The notes under the pieces: generated by a model
Told to the model about the DNA's origin: nothing
Database searches by the model: none
Seen by the model: only the letters and a program-made list of their open reading frames with translations
Made by a program: the position numbers and the translations under genes
Part shown: positions 1 through 8,042 of the stretch, one piece after another
How the letters are laid out: the number at the start of each line of letters is the position of its first letter
Numbering within the stretch: the first letter of the stretch is position 1
Origin: an uncultured Lachnospiraceae bacterium
GTDB taxonomy: Bacteria > Bacillota > Clostridia > Lachnospirales > Lachnospiraceae
Reading direction: 5' to 3'
Assembly: GCA_910578115.1 (NCBI GenBank)
Contig: CAJTPO010000023.1
Location: 1-64,000 of the forward strand
DNA: 64,000 nt

Positions 1-398
1 CCGAATAACTTTATCGCCAACCTCGGAATCATAGCTTTACACCACTTCTTTGGAGAGTTCTTTCCGCATCCGGTCTCTCTGACGATCTCCTCGTATGTCA
101 TGCCCTTTATATAGACCGCCTCAAGTGCCTCATACTTGTACGCCTCGCCTGCTGCCTCCGTGTCCTCTTTCAGCGACGCAAGGGCTTTCCGCAGGTGTTC
201 AAACAGGATGACGGTCTCTGCCCTGCACTCCCTTATGGATTGCAGGAACGCCCGCTCTGCTGATATGTTATATCTGCCCGCATCCGGAATCTGCGACACT
301 TCCGACACCGCATCATTGATATACCGCTCCATTTCACGGTAATTCTCAAGATATAAATATGTTTTGTCGATGACCGTCTGCTCTTTTTCCTCTTTCAC
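1..398 (-). CDS. ArpU/sigma-70 region 4-like regulator (partial)
   Basis: The gene is cut by the left window edge; 132 codons are visible. It starts at GTG 398 behind GGAGGAATAAGC, a well-spaced ribosome binding site. The first 80 residues are acidic and helical. The C-terminal part, from the MTYEEIV segment through ETGCGKNSPKKW, looks like a helix-turn-helix of the sigma region 4 or ArpU/RinA type. In phages such proteins close the early operon and switch on late or packaging genes. It is the last visible gene of the minus-strand operon, which fits that role. The family assignment rests on residue pattern and position only. Confidence 0.55.
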   Translation of the reverse strand, partial: MKEEKEQTVIDKTYLYLENYREMERYINDAVSEVSQIPDAGRYNISAERAFLQSIRECRAETVILFEHLRKALASLKEDTEAAGEAYKYEALEAVYIKGMTYEEIVRETGCGKNSPKKWCKAMIPRLAIKLF

Positions 399-418
399 GC
401 TTATTCCTCCGTTTCTGT

Positions 419-595
419 TTATCCCTTGCCTTTTCCGGCTCTCATTCCCTTTTGACAGTCCGGACATAGGCATTTCTTCCCTATCGTCCACCCGTCATTG
501 CGGGCGTGTGCTGCTGCCCGCTGCTTTGACACGTTTCCGCACCAATAGATCATTGTTCCGCAGTTATCGCAAATAACTCCTCTTACGATCGGCAT
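419..595 (-). CDS. 58-aa zinc-ribbon-like protein
   Basis: A short ORF starting at ATG 595 and ending in TAA at 419. It has two CxxC pairs, CDNCG near residues 9-13 and CPDC near residues 45-48, spaced as in a small zinc ribbon, and a basic tail ending in KGKG. It overlaps the end of the upstream gene by 13 bp, the tight packing of a phage early operon. No specific function can be assigned. Confidence 0.6.
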   Translation of the reverse strand: MPIVRGVICDNCGTMIYWCGNVSKQRAAAHARNDGWTIGKKCLCPDCQKGMRAGKGKG

Positions 596-1170
596 GAATC
601 ATCCTCCTCTTTCAGAATATGCTCATTCTGCATCCTCTGTAATTCCATCAAGCCCTTTTTGAACTCCATGTCATCACCGTTCATGCAGGTGTCGAAAAGC
701 TGCTCATACTTCTCAATATTCTCGAATATGAACCTCGCCTCCGCTGCCGATCTGCTCGCATTGAGGAACATTCCCTTGACCGCCTCTTTCATGGTATCGC
801 ATCGCAGTTTTTCCTCCTCTGTATGTGGCGGTGTCTCTGCAATCATTTTATTATAGGCTTTGTCTATTGCATCCGAAATCGGCTTTTTCCATCCAACTCC
901 GACCGACATCAACTGATATTCAATATCCTCAAACGTGTTCCCCTGTGCAATGCCCGTGATTTTGATTTCTTTCTTTCCTTTTGCAGAAATCAAAATCAGA
1001 TCATCGTCATATGCACTCATGTAATATTCAAACTTTGAATCAAAGTTTTTTTCCGGATTGATGATGATTTCCGGCTCACTGCTTCCCTCGGTCGCAATTC
1101 TTACTCCGATATACCTTGCGCCCTCTACTTTTGCATTGATAAATAATGCTTTTAATGCGCTTTTATTCAT
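583..1170 (-). CDS. hypothetical phage protein, 195 aa
   Basis: A complete ORF from ATG 1170 behind a GGAGGAGG sequence, 18 bp after the ParB-like gene stops. The first 90 residues look like a compact alpha/beta domain, with alternating hydrophobic strands and a long charged turn. The last 100 residues are helical and charged. There is no recognisable catalytic motif. Its place between a ParB-like gene and a zinc-ribbon protein in one operon suggests a role in replication or early regulation, but this is only context. Confidence 0.65.
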   Translation of the reverse strand: MNKSALKALFINAKVEGARYIGVRIATEGSSEPEIIINPEKNFDSKFEYYMSAYDDDLILISAKGKKEIKITGIAQGNTFEDIEYQLMSVGVGWKKPISDAIDKAYNKMIAETPPHTEEEKLRCDTMKEAVKGMFLNASRSAAEARFIFENIEKYEQLFDTCMNGDDMEFKKGLMELQRMQNEHILKEEDDSCRS

Positions 1171-1188
1171 TGTCCTGCTGCCTCCTCC

Positions 1189-2733
1189 CTATTCCCTCCC
1201 GCCGTCTCTCACGATGTTCACGGCTTTGTCTATCAATATGTACTCCTCGCCTCCGTCGATGTAACCGTCGCCGTTTGCCCTTATATCGGCGCATATCTGC
1301 CCCAAATCCGCACCCTGCAACGCCTCGCCGTCCTTATTGACAAGCGATGTCGCCATGATGCAGAATCCGTCCTCAAGTCCTGTGTAGTCCTCAAGGATAT
1401 ACGTCACCAGTTTTCTCACCATGCGTCCGGTGTTCCTGCCGTCCGCAAACTCCATCAATTCAAGGATGTCGCCCTTTTTATATCCCCTGTCATTCTTCCG
1501 GAGTTCAAAACTCTTGATATTGCTGCAAGCATCCTCGAAAAACGATGCTCCCAGTCTGATCTGATGCACTTTCTGACCGCTCTCTCCGGATGCGGACGGA
1601 ATATTGTTCATGCGCTCCTCGTCTGCCTGTTCACGGAGTTTCTTTGCTGTCTCCCTGTCAATCCTGTCCTGCTCCTCCGAATAACGCTGCTCGTCGGTCT
1701 TGTACGCCTCCGATCGGCTCTCATACTGGTCGCACTTTGTACACGTTCCGGTCTTGACATTGCATGTCTCGTATTTTGTGCAGGAATAGCAGAGAGACGT
1801 GATTCCCTCCGGATGCGGTGTCTGATAGTCGTCGCCTGCTACCGGATGCTCCTCATTGCCCTCCTGTCGCTCTGTATTTGCCCCATTTTCGCCCGTTTCG
1901 GTCTCCGGTGTACTCTTTTCCGGCTCTGCCCCGTTCTGCCTGTCTGTGTCGGTCTCTGTGCCCTCTCCGGTGGCTTTCTGCGTCTCCTGCTGCCCCGTCT
2001 TTTCCCCTTTCATGGTCTTTATGTCTTTATGGGAGAGTTCGCCGGATTCCTTGAACCTCTCAAGTGCCTCCTGCTGCTCCTGCTCTGACATTCCGGACAG
2101 TTCATAAGCTGCGGAGAACGTGAGACGCTCGCTTTTCAATTCTTCCTTAAATTCCGGAATCAGATTGTTGTTGACTGATTCGATCTGTGCAACCTTTGTC
2201 TTTGACATGTGCAGCATTGAGGCAATGACATCCCGCAGCCGACCGGACGTGAGATCATACCCTTTGATCTGCTTTCCTGCTGCTTTCATCTTTTCCAGTG
2301 ATTCCTTGAGGCGTTTTTCCTCCTCGATCATGTCTGCGACGCTCTTATTCCGGTATGCGTTCGCAATGATGATCTCCACCTGCTCCTCGTCCGCATCCTG
2401 CGGAGTTGTCAGCTTACTCGTCGCCATTTCAAACTCTTTATAGCCCTTTGAGACAAGATGCTTTAATGCAAGCCACCTCCTCTCCCCTGCAACAATCCTA
2501 TACTCGCCCTTTTCGCACGGCTCATATACAAGTTCAAGATTCTGCTTGAGACCGAATGTCAGAATGTCTCCCGCAAGTTCCTCAATCGCTGCGATACTGT
2601 AAAAGTTCATTTCATTCCTGTACATCTTGAAAATCGAAATGTCTTTCGTGCGAAATCTCGCTTTCGGTGTCTCCTCGATGCCCGCCTTGCTATTTTTGTT
2701 TAATGCGTCCATGACGCTGAATCCTGTCGCCAT
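1189..2733 (-). CDS. ParB-like protein fused to DUF3850 (ASCH/PUA-like) domain
   Basis: 514 aa from ATG 2733. A GTG lies one codon earlier, but the GAGGAG site suits the ATG better. Residues 20 to about 120 carry the ParB/sulfiredoxin-like nuclease fold, including the GEYRIVAGERRWLAL stretch that is the hallmark of the family. Residues 150-240 are the helical HTH part. A low-complexity Glu/Thr linker with a Cys-rich patch (CYSC, CNVKTGTC, CDQ) follows at about 310-345. The C-terminal 90 residues, with IKSFELRKND and YKKGDILEL, match DUF3850, an ASCH/PUA-like RNA-binding fold. ParB proteins partition DNA with ParA, which is encoded upstream. The DUF3850 tail is an unusual addition. Confidence 0.8.
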   Translation of the reverse strand: MATGFSVMDALNKNSKAGIEETPKARFRTKDISIFKMYRNEMNFYSIAAIEELAGDILTFGLKQNLELVYEPCEKGEYRIVAGERRWLALKHLVSKGYKEFEMATSKLTTPQDADEEQVEIIIANAYRNKSVADMIEEEKRLKESLEKMKAAGKQIKGYDLTSGRLRDVIASMLHMSKTKVAQIESVNNNLIPEFKEELKSERLTFSAAYELSGMSEQEQQEALERFKESGELSHKDIKTMKGEKTGQQETQKATGEGTETDTDRQNGAEPEKSTPETETGENGANTERQEGNEEHPVAGDDYQTPHPEGITSLCYSCTKYETCNVKTGTCTKCDQYESRSEAYKTDEQRYSEEQDRIDRETAKKLREQADEERMNNIPSASGESGQKVHQIRLGASFFEDACSNIKSFELRKNDRGYKKGDILELMEFADGRNTGRMVRKLVTYILEDYTGLEDGFCIMATSLVNKDGEALQGADLGQICADIRANGDGYIDGGEEYILIDKAVNIVRDGGRE

Positions 2734-2876
2734 CACTTCTCCTCCTCGTCACATTCTTTAGATGTCAAGTTCTGACAATCCCCGCAGTAATTTCCATTTT
2801 TCCAACATTCTTCCTGCTCATGCTCGAAAACATCTGCTAATTTTTTATCGTACAGTTCGCAATATGTTGTCTGCAT
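2733..2876 (-). CDS. 47-aa Cys-rich protein
   Basis: Starts at ATG 2876 behind AGGAGGAAAGAGG and ends with a TGA that overlaps the ParB-like start codon (TGATG). It holds four cysteines in the second half, in the pattern ECW, YCGDC and KEC, which could bind a metal. It is probably translationally coupled to the ParB-like gene. Function unknown. Confidence 0.55.
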   Translation of the reverse strand: MQTTYCELYDKKLADVFEHEQEECWKNGNYCGDCQNLTSKECDEEEK

Positions 2877-3027
2877 CCTCTTTCCTCCTGTTCAATTCCT
2901 GCTCTGCCTCTTTTGCTATTGTCTGAAAAATACAAAATCCCTTGCATGTGTCCGGCGATATACCGCACGTTTCGCATGGTGGATATAGTGAGCTGTCCGG
3001 TCGCCTCGGTCTTTTATCTATGCTCAT
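2845..3027 (-). CDS. 60-aa Cys-rich protein
   Basis: ATG 3027 is chosen because AGGAGG lies about 10 bases upstream; an in-frame GTG 30 bases earlier lacks a good site. The protein has the pattern CETCGISPDTCKGFC, so four cysteines lie within about 15 residues, followed by a charged helix. It overlaps both neighbours, by 32 bp downstream and 14 bp upstream. It may be a small zinc-binding phage protein. Confidence 0.55.
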   Translation of the reverse strand: MSIDKRPRRPDSSLYPPCETCGISPDTCKGFCIFQTIAKEAEQELNRRKEDADNILRTVR

Positions 3028-3298
3028 TTTTCCCTGTCCTCCTGTCCTGTTTTTCACCGCCGTTCAATGCCCGAACGATTTCTTTGTATTCCTTTTCCCT
3101 CTCGGAGATTTGCGCCTCCAAAACGTCCAACCGTTTGTATAACTGATTGATTGCACGGGAGGGCAGCTTTTCACCGTTCTTGACCAAAATTCTGATGATC
3201 TCATTCCGGCTCACGTCGTTTAACTCTGCTAATACCTGCAACTGCGTGTTTTGGTTTCTCGCCTCACGGTACATGATGCAGATTTCCCTCTCCGTCAC
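3014..3298 (-). CDS. 94-aa HTH-like coiled-coil protein
   Basis: Starts at GTG 3298 behind a GAGG-rich stretch, 13 bases after the previous stop. The N-terminal half (MTEREICIMYREARNQ, then ELNDVSRNEIIRIL) resembles a resolvase-type helix-turn-helix. The C-terminal half is a heptad-like coiled coil. It is a plausible small DNA-binding protein of the early operon, with no further support. Confidence 0.55.
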   Translation of the reverse strand: MTEREICIMYREARNQNTQLQVLAELNDVSRNEIIRILVKNGEKLPSRAINQLYKRLDVLEAQISEREKEYKEIVRALNGGEKQDRRTGKNEHR

Positions 3299-3311
3299 GC
3301 CTCATCACCCT

Positions 3312-3707
3312 CTATTCTGTCAATTTCTGCTTTTTGGTTTCCGTCCGCTCGACATTGATCTCACCTTTGCTATTCTGCGAAATTGAGGCTTTAACGCCCC
3401 CCCGTAGGTTCAAAGTGACCTTTGCAAGCCCGCCCGAATAAATCTCCTCGACTGCTGCCCGCAGTATGTTCACGATGCCCTCTCCGATTCTTTTCTCCGG
3501 TGCTGCATCCTCCCCGAAAAGGACAGAAACATTTTTCAGTGCCTTTTCTTTCCGCTGCTTTTCTTTCTGATATTCGACCGCCTCCGGACAGGTGCAGGAC
3601 ATTGTCGCCTTTTCCTCTGCCTGTGGCTGTGTCAACTTTCCATCTGCCTCAATCTGCACCATTTGTCCGCAGAATCGACATGGTGCTGTGTTTATAACAT
3701 TTCCCAT
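3312..3707 (-). CDS. 131-aa zinc-finger-like hypothetical protein
   Basis: The start is ATG 3707, directly behind AAAGGAGGAAAGGCG; the longer frame begins inside the previous gene. Near the N-terminus it has CRFCGQ, and about 30 residues on CTC, a possible metal-binding knuckle. The C-terminal half (VTLNLRGGVKASISQNSKGEINVERTE) is strand-rich. Similar small proteins are common in Clostridial prophages. No function can be named. Confidence 0.6.
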   Translation of the reverse strand: MGNVINTAPCRFCGQMVQIEADGKLTQPQAEEKATMSCTCPEAVEYQKEKQRKEKALKNVSVLFGEDAAPEKRIGEGIVNILRAAVEEIYSGGLAKVTLNLRGGVKASISQNSKGEINVERTETKKQKLTE

Positions 3708-3720
3708 CGCCTTTCCTCCT

Positions 3721-4503
3721 TTATTCGACGAACTGCTCTGCCTTGAACCTGTCTCCCATATCCATGAAATACCCATACAAGAAATCTTTCTGTTTTTTTG
3801 TCAGATTCTTCATGTTGGTCACAATATAACCGCCATATCCGGACGGATTGTGAATCAGACAATATCCTTTGACTATTGAGAGAAAATCACGTCTTAAATA
3901 CAGACAATCGCCCTCGACCGCACGATCTTTTCTCCATTTCCGATATTCCTCATTAAATCCTTTCTTTTCGCAGATTTCCTCCGCAGATTCCTCATGATTT
4001 CCGAACGGGCTTTCCGTGAACTCCCCTGCCGGAGACAACCACCCGAACTCTTTTGATTCTGTCTCCTGCTGCCCTGCTGCCTCCTGCTCTTTCTTTTGAT
4101 TCGGCATGATTCCGTTTATGAAATCTTCATAATGCTTTCCGAACTTCTCTTTGTTCATCCCCAGTGCGATTATATCCTCACACTTGAGCGGTTCGCCCTT
4201 TTCTCCATTCTTCAGCATGAGAATCCGGCACGTTCCCCACTCCATTTCTGAAAACCCCAAACCGTAACAATCCATCACATAATACAAGCCGATTCTCAAA
4301 TCCGAATTCTGCTGCACCTCAACCATGTCAATATAATTTTTGTTTGCCAGTGCATCCCACACGATATGAAAATAATACACGAACCCTTTTTCAAACGACC
4401 CGCATTTTCCGGACGGAGTGATCGTGATGCAGGTGTCACATTTCCCTCCTGTCCGGTGATGCTTGCATGAGGAATTATTGCAGGTTATTTTCTGTTTTCC
4501 CAT
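3721..4503 (-). CDS. hypothetical protein, 260 aa
   Basis: ATG 4503 is preferred because GGAGGTGTGAGC sits directly upstream; a GTG at 4509 overlaps that site. The stop of parA at 4506 lies inside the ribosome binding site, so the two genes are coupled. The N-terminus has CNNSSCKHHRTGGKCDTC, a likely zinc-binding knuckle. The rest contains a low-complexity Gln/Glu linker and a C-terminal aromatic-rich helical part. Coupling to parA and parB hints at a role near partition or replication, but nothing in the sequence proves it. Confidence 0.65.
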   Translation of the reverse strand: MGKQKITCNNSSCKHHRTGGKCDTCITITPSGKCGSFEKGFVYYFHIVWDALANKNYIDMVEVQQNSDLRIGLYYVMDCYGLGFSEMEWGTCRILMLKNGEKGEPLKCEDIIALGMNKEKFGKHYEDFINGIMPNQKKEQEAAGQQETESKEFGWLSPAGEFTESPFGNHEESAEEICEKKGFNEEYRKWRKDRAVEGDCLYLRRDFLSIVKGYCLIHNPSGYGGYIVTNMKNLTKKQKDFLYGYFMDMGDRFKAEQFVE

Positions 4504-4505
4504 GC

Positions 4506-5279
4506 TCACACCTCCCTCAAAAGTTCCTCAACCATGCTCCGGTAATCCTGCGTCACAATCCCCCGTCTCGAAAACTCCGGCAATGGTTTCATCGCCATGC
4601 TTGCCTTTTCTGCCATGATCGACCGTCTGATCGGTGTGGTGAACATCTTCCACCCATACTCCTCATGCAGCCATAACTCCATTTCAAGGGAAGTCTTGTT
4701 TTTCTGTCGCATTGTCATGACAACCTTGATTCTCAAATCCGGATTGACCTTTTTCAAATCCTCGACCTGCTCCTCAAGGTTGCGGAGAGCCTCATTCTCA
4801 AATCCTCCGACCTTTGCAGGGGCGATCACAAGGGATGCAGACAACAAAATGTTGATGACCACCATGTCAAGCAACCTCCCGCAATCACAAATGCAATAAT
4901 CATATGCGCCCGATACCTCCGTGAGCGCATCCCGCAGCCTCGTGACTTGATTCTCCTCCTGCTTGAGCAGCAGGTTCATGTCTGTCCGCATGAGATACCC
5001 GTTCGCAGGAATGATGTCAATATGCTTATACTGCGTCGTTTGAATGAGTTCCGATGTCCGGTAATCTCCCCCGACATTGACATGACGCTCAAGCAGTTCA
5101 CTCAAACCGATTCCCTCCGGCTCATATGCCCCAAACGTCTTTGATGTGTCTCCCTGCGGGTCTCCGTCAAGCACAAGCACACGTTTCCCGTGTTCCTCGC
5201 CTAAAATATAGGCGATGGAATCGGCTGTCGTGGTCTTTCCGATTCCTCCCTTTGGTGACATTACTGCAATAATTTTCAT
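4506..5279 (-). CDS. parA: ParA-family partition ATPase
   Basis: 257 aa, full length for small ParA/Soj proteins. The deviant Walker A motif KGGIGKTT lies at residues 10-17, with the signature lysine at 10. Walker A' is VLVLDGDPQGD around residues 34-44, and YDYCICDCG near 126-134 acts as Walker B. ParA binds DNA non-specifically in its ATP form and moves cargo bound by ParB. A ParB-like protein is encoded 1.8 kb downstream in the same operon. The start follows AGGAGGAAACAAC. Its presence with a HUH Rep protein suggests that the element can persist as a replicating circle. Confidence 0.9.
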   Translation of the reverse strand: MKIIAVMSPKGGIGKTTTADSIAYILGEEHGKRVLVLDGDPQGDTSKTFGAYEPEGIGLSELLERHVNVGGDYRTSELIQTTQYKHIDIIPANGYLMRTDMNLLLKQEENQVTRLRDALTEVSGAYDYCICDCGRLLDMVVINILLSASLVIAPAKVGGFENEALRNLEEQVEDLKKVNPDLRIKVVMTMRQKNKTSLEMELWLHEEYGWKMFTTPIRRSIMAEKASMAMKPLPEFSRRGIVTQDYRSMVEELLREV

Positions 5280-5304
5280 GTTGTTTCCTCCTGTCCTCTC
5301 TCAA

Positions 5305-5445
5305 TCAATAATCTCTTTTACAATGTCCGCAGCGGTGTAAATATGTCATGTCCTCTCCGACCTTATAAAACAGAATCCCGATCATGACAAACGCCCCCAG
5401 TGCGATGACACCTGCTGCCGTGATAACTTTTTTCGTGTTCCTCAC
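5305..5445 (-). CDS. 46-aa single-span membrane peptide
   Basis: A short ORF between parA and its upstream neighbour. It begins at GTG 5445, although the GGGAGGTGAGG ribosome binding sequence nearly overlaps that codon, so the start is uncertain. After three basic residues comes a 20-residue hydrophobic segment, then a short tail with HRCGHCKRDY, a CxxC-type knuckle. It is probably a membrane peptide with a cytoplasmic metal-binding tail. Function unknown. Confidence 0.45.
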   Translation of the reverse strand: MRNTKKVITAAGVIALGAFVMIGILFYKVGEDMTYLHRCGHCKRDY

Positions 5446-5452
5446 CTCCCGC

Positions 5453-5737
5453 CTATAAATAAATTGTGTAATAGAGATTCATCTGCAAATCACTGAAAAG
5501 AAACTCCGGTGTCTCGTCCGGCTCAAGCGGTTTCATGAGTTTCCGTTCTTTCCACTGTCTATGACGGATTTCCGGAACTGCTCTAAATTTCTTGACCGCA
5601 TCCGTCCGAATCCCCTCATATGTTTCATTGTGCATGACTAGCAACGCAAGCCATCCGACAAATACCTCTTTTTCATCCTTGAGGATTCGCAGTCTGTCGG
5701 AGTTTTCAAGCAGCTTGACAAATTCCTCCAATGCCAT
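5453..5737 (-). CDS. 94-aa hypothetical protein
   Basis: Starts at ATG 5737, which overlaps the stop of the VRR-NUC gene (TGATG-type coupling). The sequence is mainly helical and charged and carries no known motif. It belongs to the same early operon. Confidence 0.6.
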   Translation of the reverse strand: MALEEFVKLLENSDRLRILKDEKEVFVGWLALLVMHNETYEGIRTDAVKKFRAVPEIRHRQWKERKLMKPLEPDETPEFLFSDLQMNLYYTIYL

Positions 5738-6333
5738 CACGCACCACCTCCCTTGACCTTGCCATTCTTGAGGATGCAGTTATTCGGGAGGCTCATTGTG
5801 CCGTTCCGCTCCATGTGCTTTCTGTCTGCAAGGCTCAAATATTCCGTGATGACGCTGATCGCCTCCTCTGTGGAATAGCAGGTTGCGACAAAATGTCCGA
5901 TCTCTGCCATGTCCGCAAGAAACTCTTTTTGACTGTCCGTCTGCCTGTTATCCCCGAATTTCATTTCAATGTACAATCCGCAGTAAATCCCTTTCGGGTA
6001 CGGGAGGCATAAATCAGAGACGCCCGCTTTCACGCCCATCTGCTTTAATTTGACCGCCTCACGCTGATTCCTGCTGCCTCCGTTCGGGCAATGATGCAAC
6101 CATTTCAATTCCGGATAATGGTTCATGTTATACTGCGCCCACTGGACGACGGCGATCTGCTCCGTGTCCTCGCTCCTCATTGCGTATTTCATATTCATTT
6201 CTTTTCCGCTCCTCTCCGTTGCGCCGTCTATGGTGCAAACATGATAATATTTGCAGAACAGGCAGACGCGACGGCAATCCTTGACCTTGAACATCCACAA
6301 AAGCCTCCGGAAAAGCTGCCCGACCGTTCTCAC
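5737..6333 (-). CDS. VRR-NUC domain endonuclease
   Basis: The C-terminal 150 residues form a VRR-NUC nuclease of the PD-(D/E)xK superfamily. They contain WLHHCPNGGSRN, then GVSDLCLPYP and YIEMKFGDNRQTDSQKEF, which supply the acidic residues and the ExK of the active site. In phages such enzymes process branched or replicating DNA. The N-terminal 45 residues hold a Cys patch (CRRVCLFCKYYHVC) and are less certain: the frame can start at GTG 6333, overlapping the previous stop, at ATG 6294 behind GGAGG, or near 6198 where the conserved domain begins. Confidence 0.8.
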   Translation of the reverse strand: MRTVGQLFRRLLWMFKVKDCRRVCLFCKYYHVCTIDGATERSGKEMNMKYAMRSEDTEQIAVVQWAQYNMNHYPELKWLHHCPNGGSRNQREAVKLKQMGVKAGVSDLCLPYPKGIYCGLYIEMKFGDNRQTDSQKEFLADMAEIGHFVATCYSTEEAISVITEYLSLADRKHMERNGTMSLPNNCILKNGKVKGGGA

Positions 6334-6986
6334 CTGCCCTCTCCCTCCTCGCTACTGAAATAATGGTGTCCGATGACCGTGTACGGCGTTCCAAACGAAT
6401 GGAAATGCCCCTCACGGAAATAAACCACCGAATCCGGAAAAATCCTCTCATTGACTGCATCCTGCACCGCCTCAAGACATTCATCATCAAACGGTGCAGC
6501 CTCGACCGAACCATTCCCCCATGAGGAAAACGCCCCGTCCTGCTTGATGACCTCCTGCACCGTGTCCGGAAAATTCTCTGATTCAACCCGATTCAGAATG
6601 ATCTCCGCAACGGCGACCTGTCCTGCGAACTCCTCCGTCTTTGCCTCCGCAAATACGGTCTTTCCCATGAGTTCAAAGTCATCCAGTGATATGTAGTCAA
6701 TGCCCGCCCTGCCATATACGGGAATCATGCCCTCAATGTGAGGTTTCACCCACTCCTCAAACTCTTTTTCCTGCTCTGGTGCTGCTGTCTCTGTCAGCGT
6801 GTCGGCTGTCTGTGTGCGTGAGGACATCGCCTCAATGCTCTTGATCTCCTCATGTGCCTCGCCCTGCTGCCCGCTGTCATCCCTCCCCGCTGCTGCCGTG
6901 AGCAGGAGGACGACCACCGCCACCGTCACGAACAGAACCATCATCCGGATTCGCTTTCGTTTCCTTGCCCTCCGTCTCTTTTTCAT
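6330..6986 (-). CDS. membrane-anchored SleB-type cell wall hydrolase
   Basis: 218 aa. A very basic N-terminus is followed by one transmembrane segment at residues 15-34, an acidic linker, and from about residue 100 a Hydrolase_2 (SleB/CwlJ) domain. The motif MGKTVFAEAKTEEFAGQVAV places the likely catalytic glutamate at 114; LNRVESENFPDTV and SFGTPYTVIGHHYF are further family signatures. Such enzymes are lytic transglycosylases acting on peptidoglycan. The start at ATG 6986 is backed by GGAGG ten bases upstream, so the gene overlaps the end of rep by 110 bp in another frame. A wall hydrolase inside a replication module is unusual. Confidence 0.85.
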   Translation of the reverse strand: MKKRRRARKRKRIRMMVLFVTVAVVVLLLTAAAGRDDSGQQGEAHEEIKSIEAMSSRTQTADTLTETAAPEQEKEFEEWVKPHIEGMIPVYGRAGIDYISLDDFELMGKTVFAEAKTEEFAGQVAVAEIILNRVESENFPDTVQEVIKQDGAFSSWGNGSVEAAPFDDECLEAVQDAVNERIFPDSVVYFREGHFHSFGTPYTVIGHHYFSSEEGEGR

Positions 6987-7923
6987 TGTCCTTTTTCCTC
7001 CTCATTCTTGCGTGTATGTAGAACATGAAATTGAAATCGTTGTAATAAACGCCCGCATCTGTGAAATCAAATTCCGGATACCACCCCGCAAGCACTTCCC
7101 GAATCGTGTCTTGATTCTTGACCATGCCGTCAACATATTTCCCGATCGGTTTATAGCTGCCCTTGCCCTTTTCCGGCTGCTTTGAGTGAACGACTTTGAT
7201 ATTCGGGTCTTGCAGCCCTTGAGAACTATTCCACCGCTTTTCCGACTTGATGCGTTTCTTTTCCTTGACCATGTACCTTGACATTCCAGTGAGACCGTTT
7301 TCGTCCTTTTGCAGCCTCCTCACCTCATTCCGGCTCGACTGATTCCAACATCCCTCGACCACATCCATGTCAAGCGCACCGTCCATGACAATGTGATGAT
7401 GCCACCGTATCTCTGCGCCCTCGTTGTACTCCGTCACATAGACATATTTTGCGTTCGGCAATCCCCGCTTTTTCCTCTGATAGTTCACCCTCCGGATGTA
7501 GTTCTGCATGTTCTTGATCGCTGCGTCGATGTCTCCGTCCGGTGGGAGATGGTCGTCATCATATGTCAGCGTCATCCATATGTCACGATCACCGAAATTC
7601 TGATTGATTAACCGCTCCACATACTTTCTTGCATTTTTATCATTCAGATTCTTTTGCGCTTTGCTGTTATCCTTAACAACCCTCTGCCCCTCTTTTGGCA
7701 CATCATCCATTTTCCGGAACTGCGGGTATATCTCAATTTCAAATTGTTCCCCTGCTGTTATCTCTTTGAGGGCATACACCATCTTTTTACCGTGGGAGAA
7801 CATCTGCTCCACAAACCACTCATTCAAGTCCGCAATGGTTTTGTTATATGCTGCCTCATAGTCGTATGGGATGAACTGCATCCCCCTCTTTTTTCTCTTT
7901 CTTTCCTGTCCTTTTCTCTCCAT
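6877..7923 (-). CDS. HUH rolling-circle replication initiator (Rep)
   Basis: 348 aa. Three Rep motifs are visible in order: motif I MTLTYDDDHLP at 117-127, the metal-binding HUH-type motif RWHHHIVMDG at 173-182, and motif III SRYMVKEKKR at 215-224 with the candidate nicking tyrosine at 217. This arrangement resembles the Rep proteins of small plasmids and microviruses, which nick the origin and start rolling-circle replication. The start ATG 7923 follows AGGAGCGTGTCAG. The last 36 residues are Gly-rich and overlap the hydrolase gene. A predicted antisense RNA lies in its leader, like plasmid copy control. Confidence 0.85.
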   Translation of the reverse strand: MERKGQERKRKKRGMQFIPYDYEAAYNKTIADLNEWFVEQMFSHGKKMVYALKEITAGEQFEIEIYPQFRKMDDVPKEGQRVVKDNSKAQKNLNDKNARKYVERLINQNFGDRDIWMTLTYDDDHLPPDGDIDAAIKNMQNYIRRVNYQRKKRGLPNAKYVYVTEYNEGAEIRWHHHIVMDGALDMDVVEGCWNQSSRNEVRRLQKDENGLTGMSRYMVKEKKRIKSEKRWNSSQGLQDPNIKVVHSKQPEKGKGSYKPIGKYVDGMVKNQDTIREVLAGWYPEFDFTDAGVYYNDFNFMFYIHARMRRKKDNEKETEGKETKANPDDGSVRDGGGGRPPAHGSSGEG

Positions 7924-8042
7924 CTGACACGCTCCTGTTACACCCGCCCCTCAAGGTTTTCGCTGACTTGTTACTATCAATTACAAGGACGGTAAAAGCC
8001 CGAAAATTCCCTTGAAACAAGGCTTTTTTCATGATTTTTCGC
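7924..8042 (-). promoter_or_regulatory. rep leader with possible origin hairpins
   Basis: This untranslated stretch just upstream of rep holds a perfect CCTTG-AAA-CAAGG hairpin at 8010-8022 nested in a larger AAAAGCC/GGCTTTT inverted repeat, and a near-perfect CTTGTTA/TTACAAG pair around 7970-7987. Rolling-circle origins often sit beside rep and carry such a nicking hairpin. No known nick sequence is recognised, so this is only a candidate origin. Confidence 0.35.
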
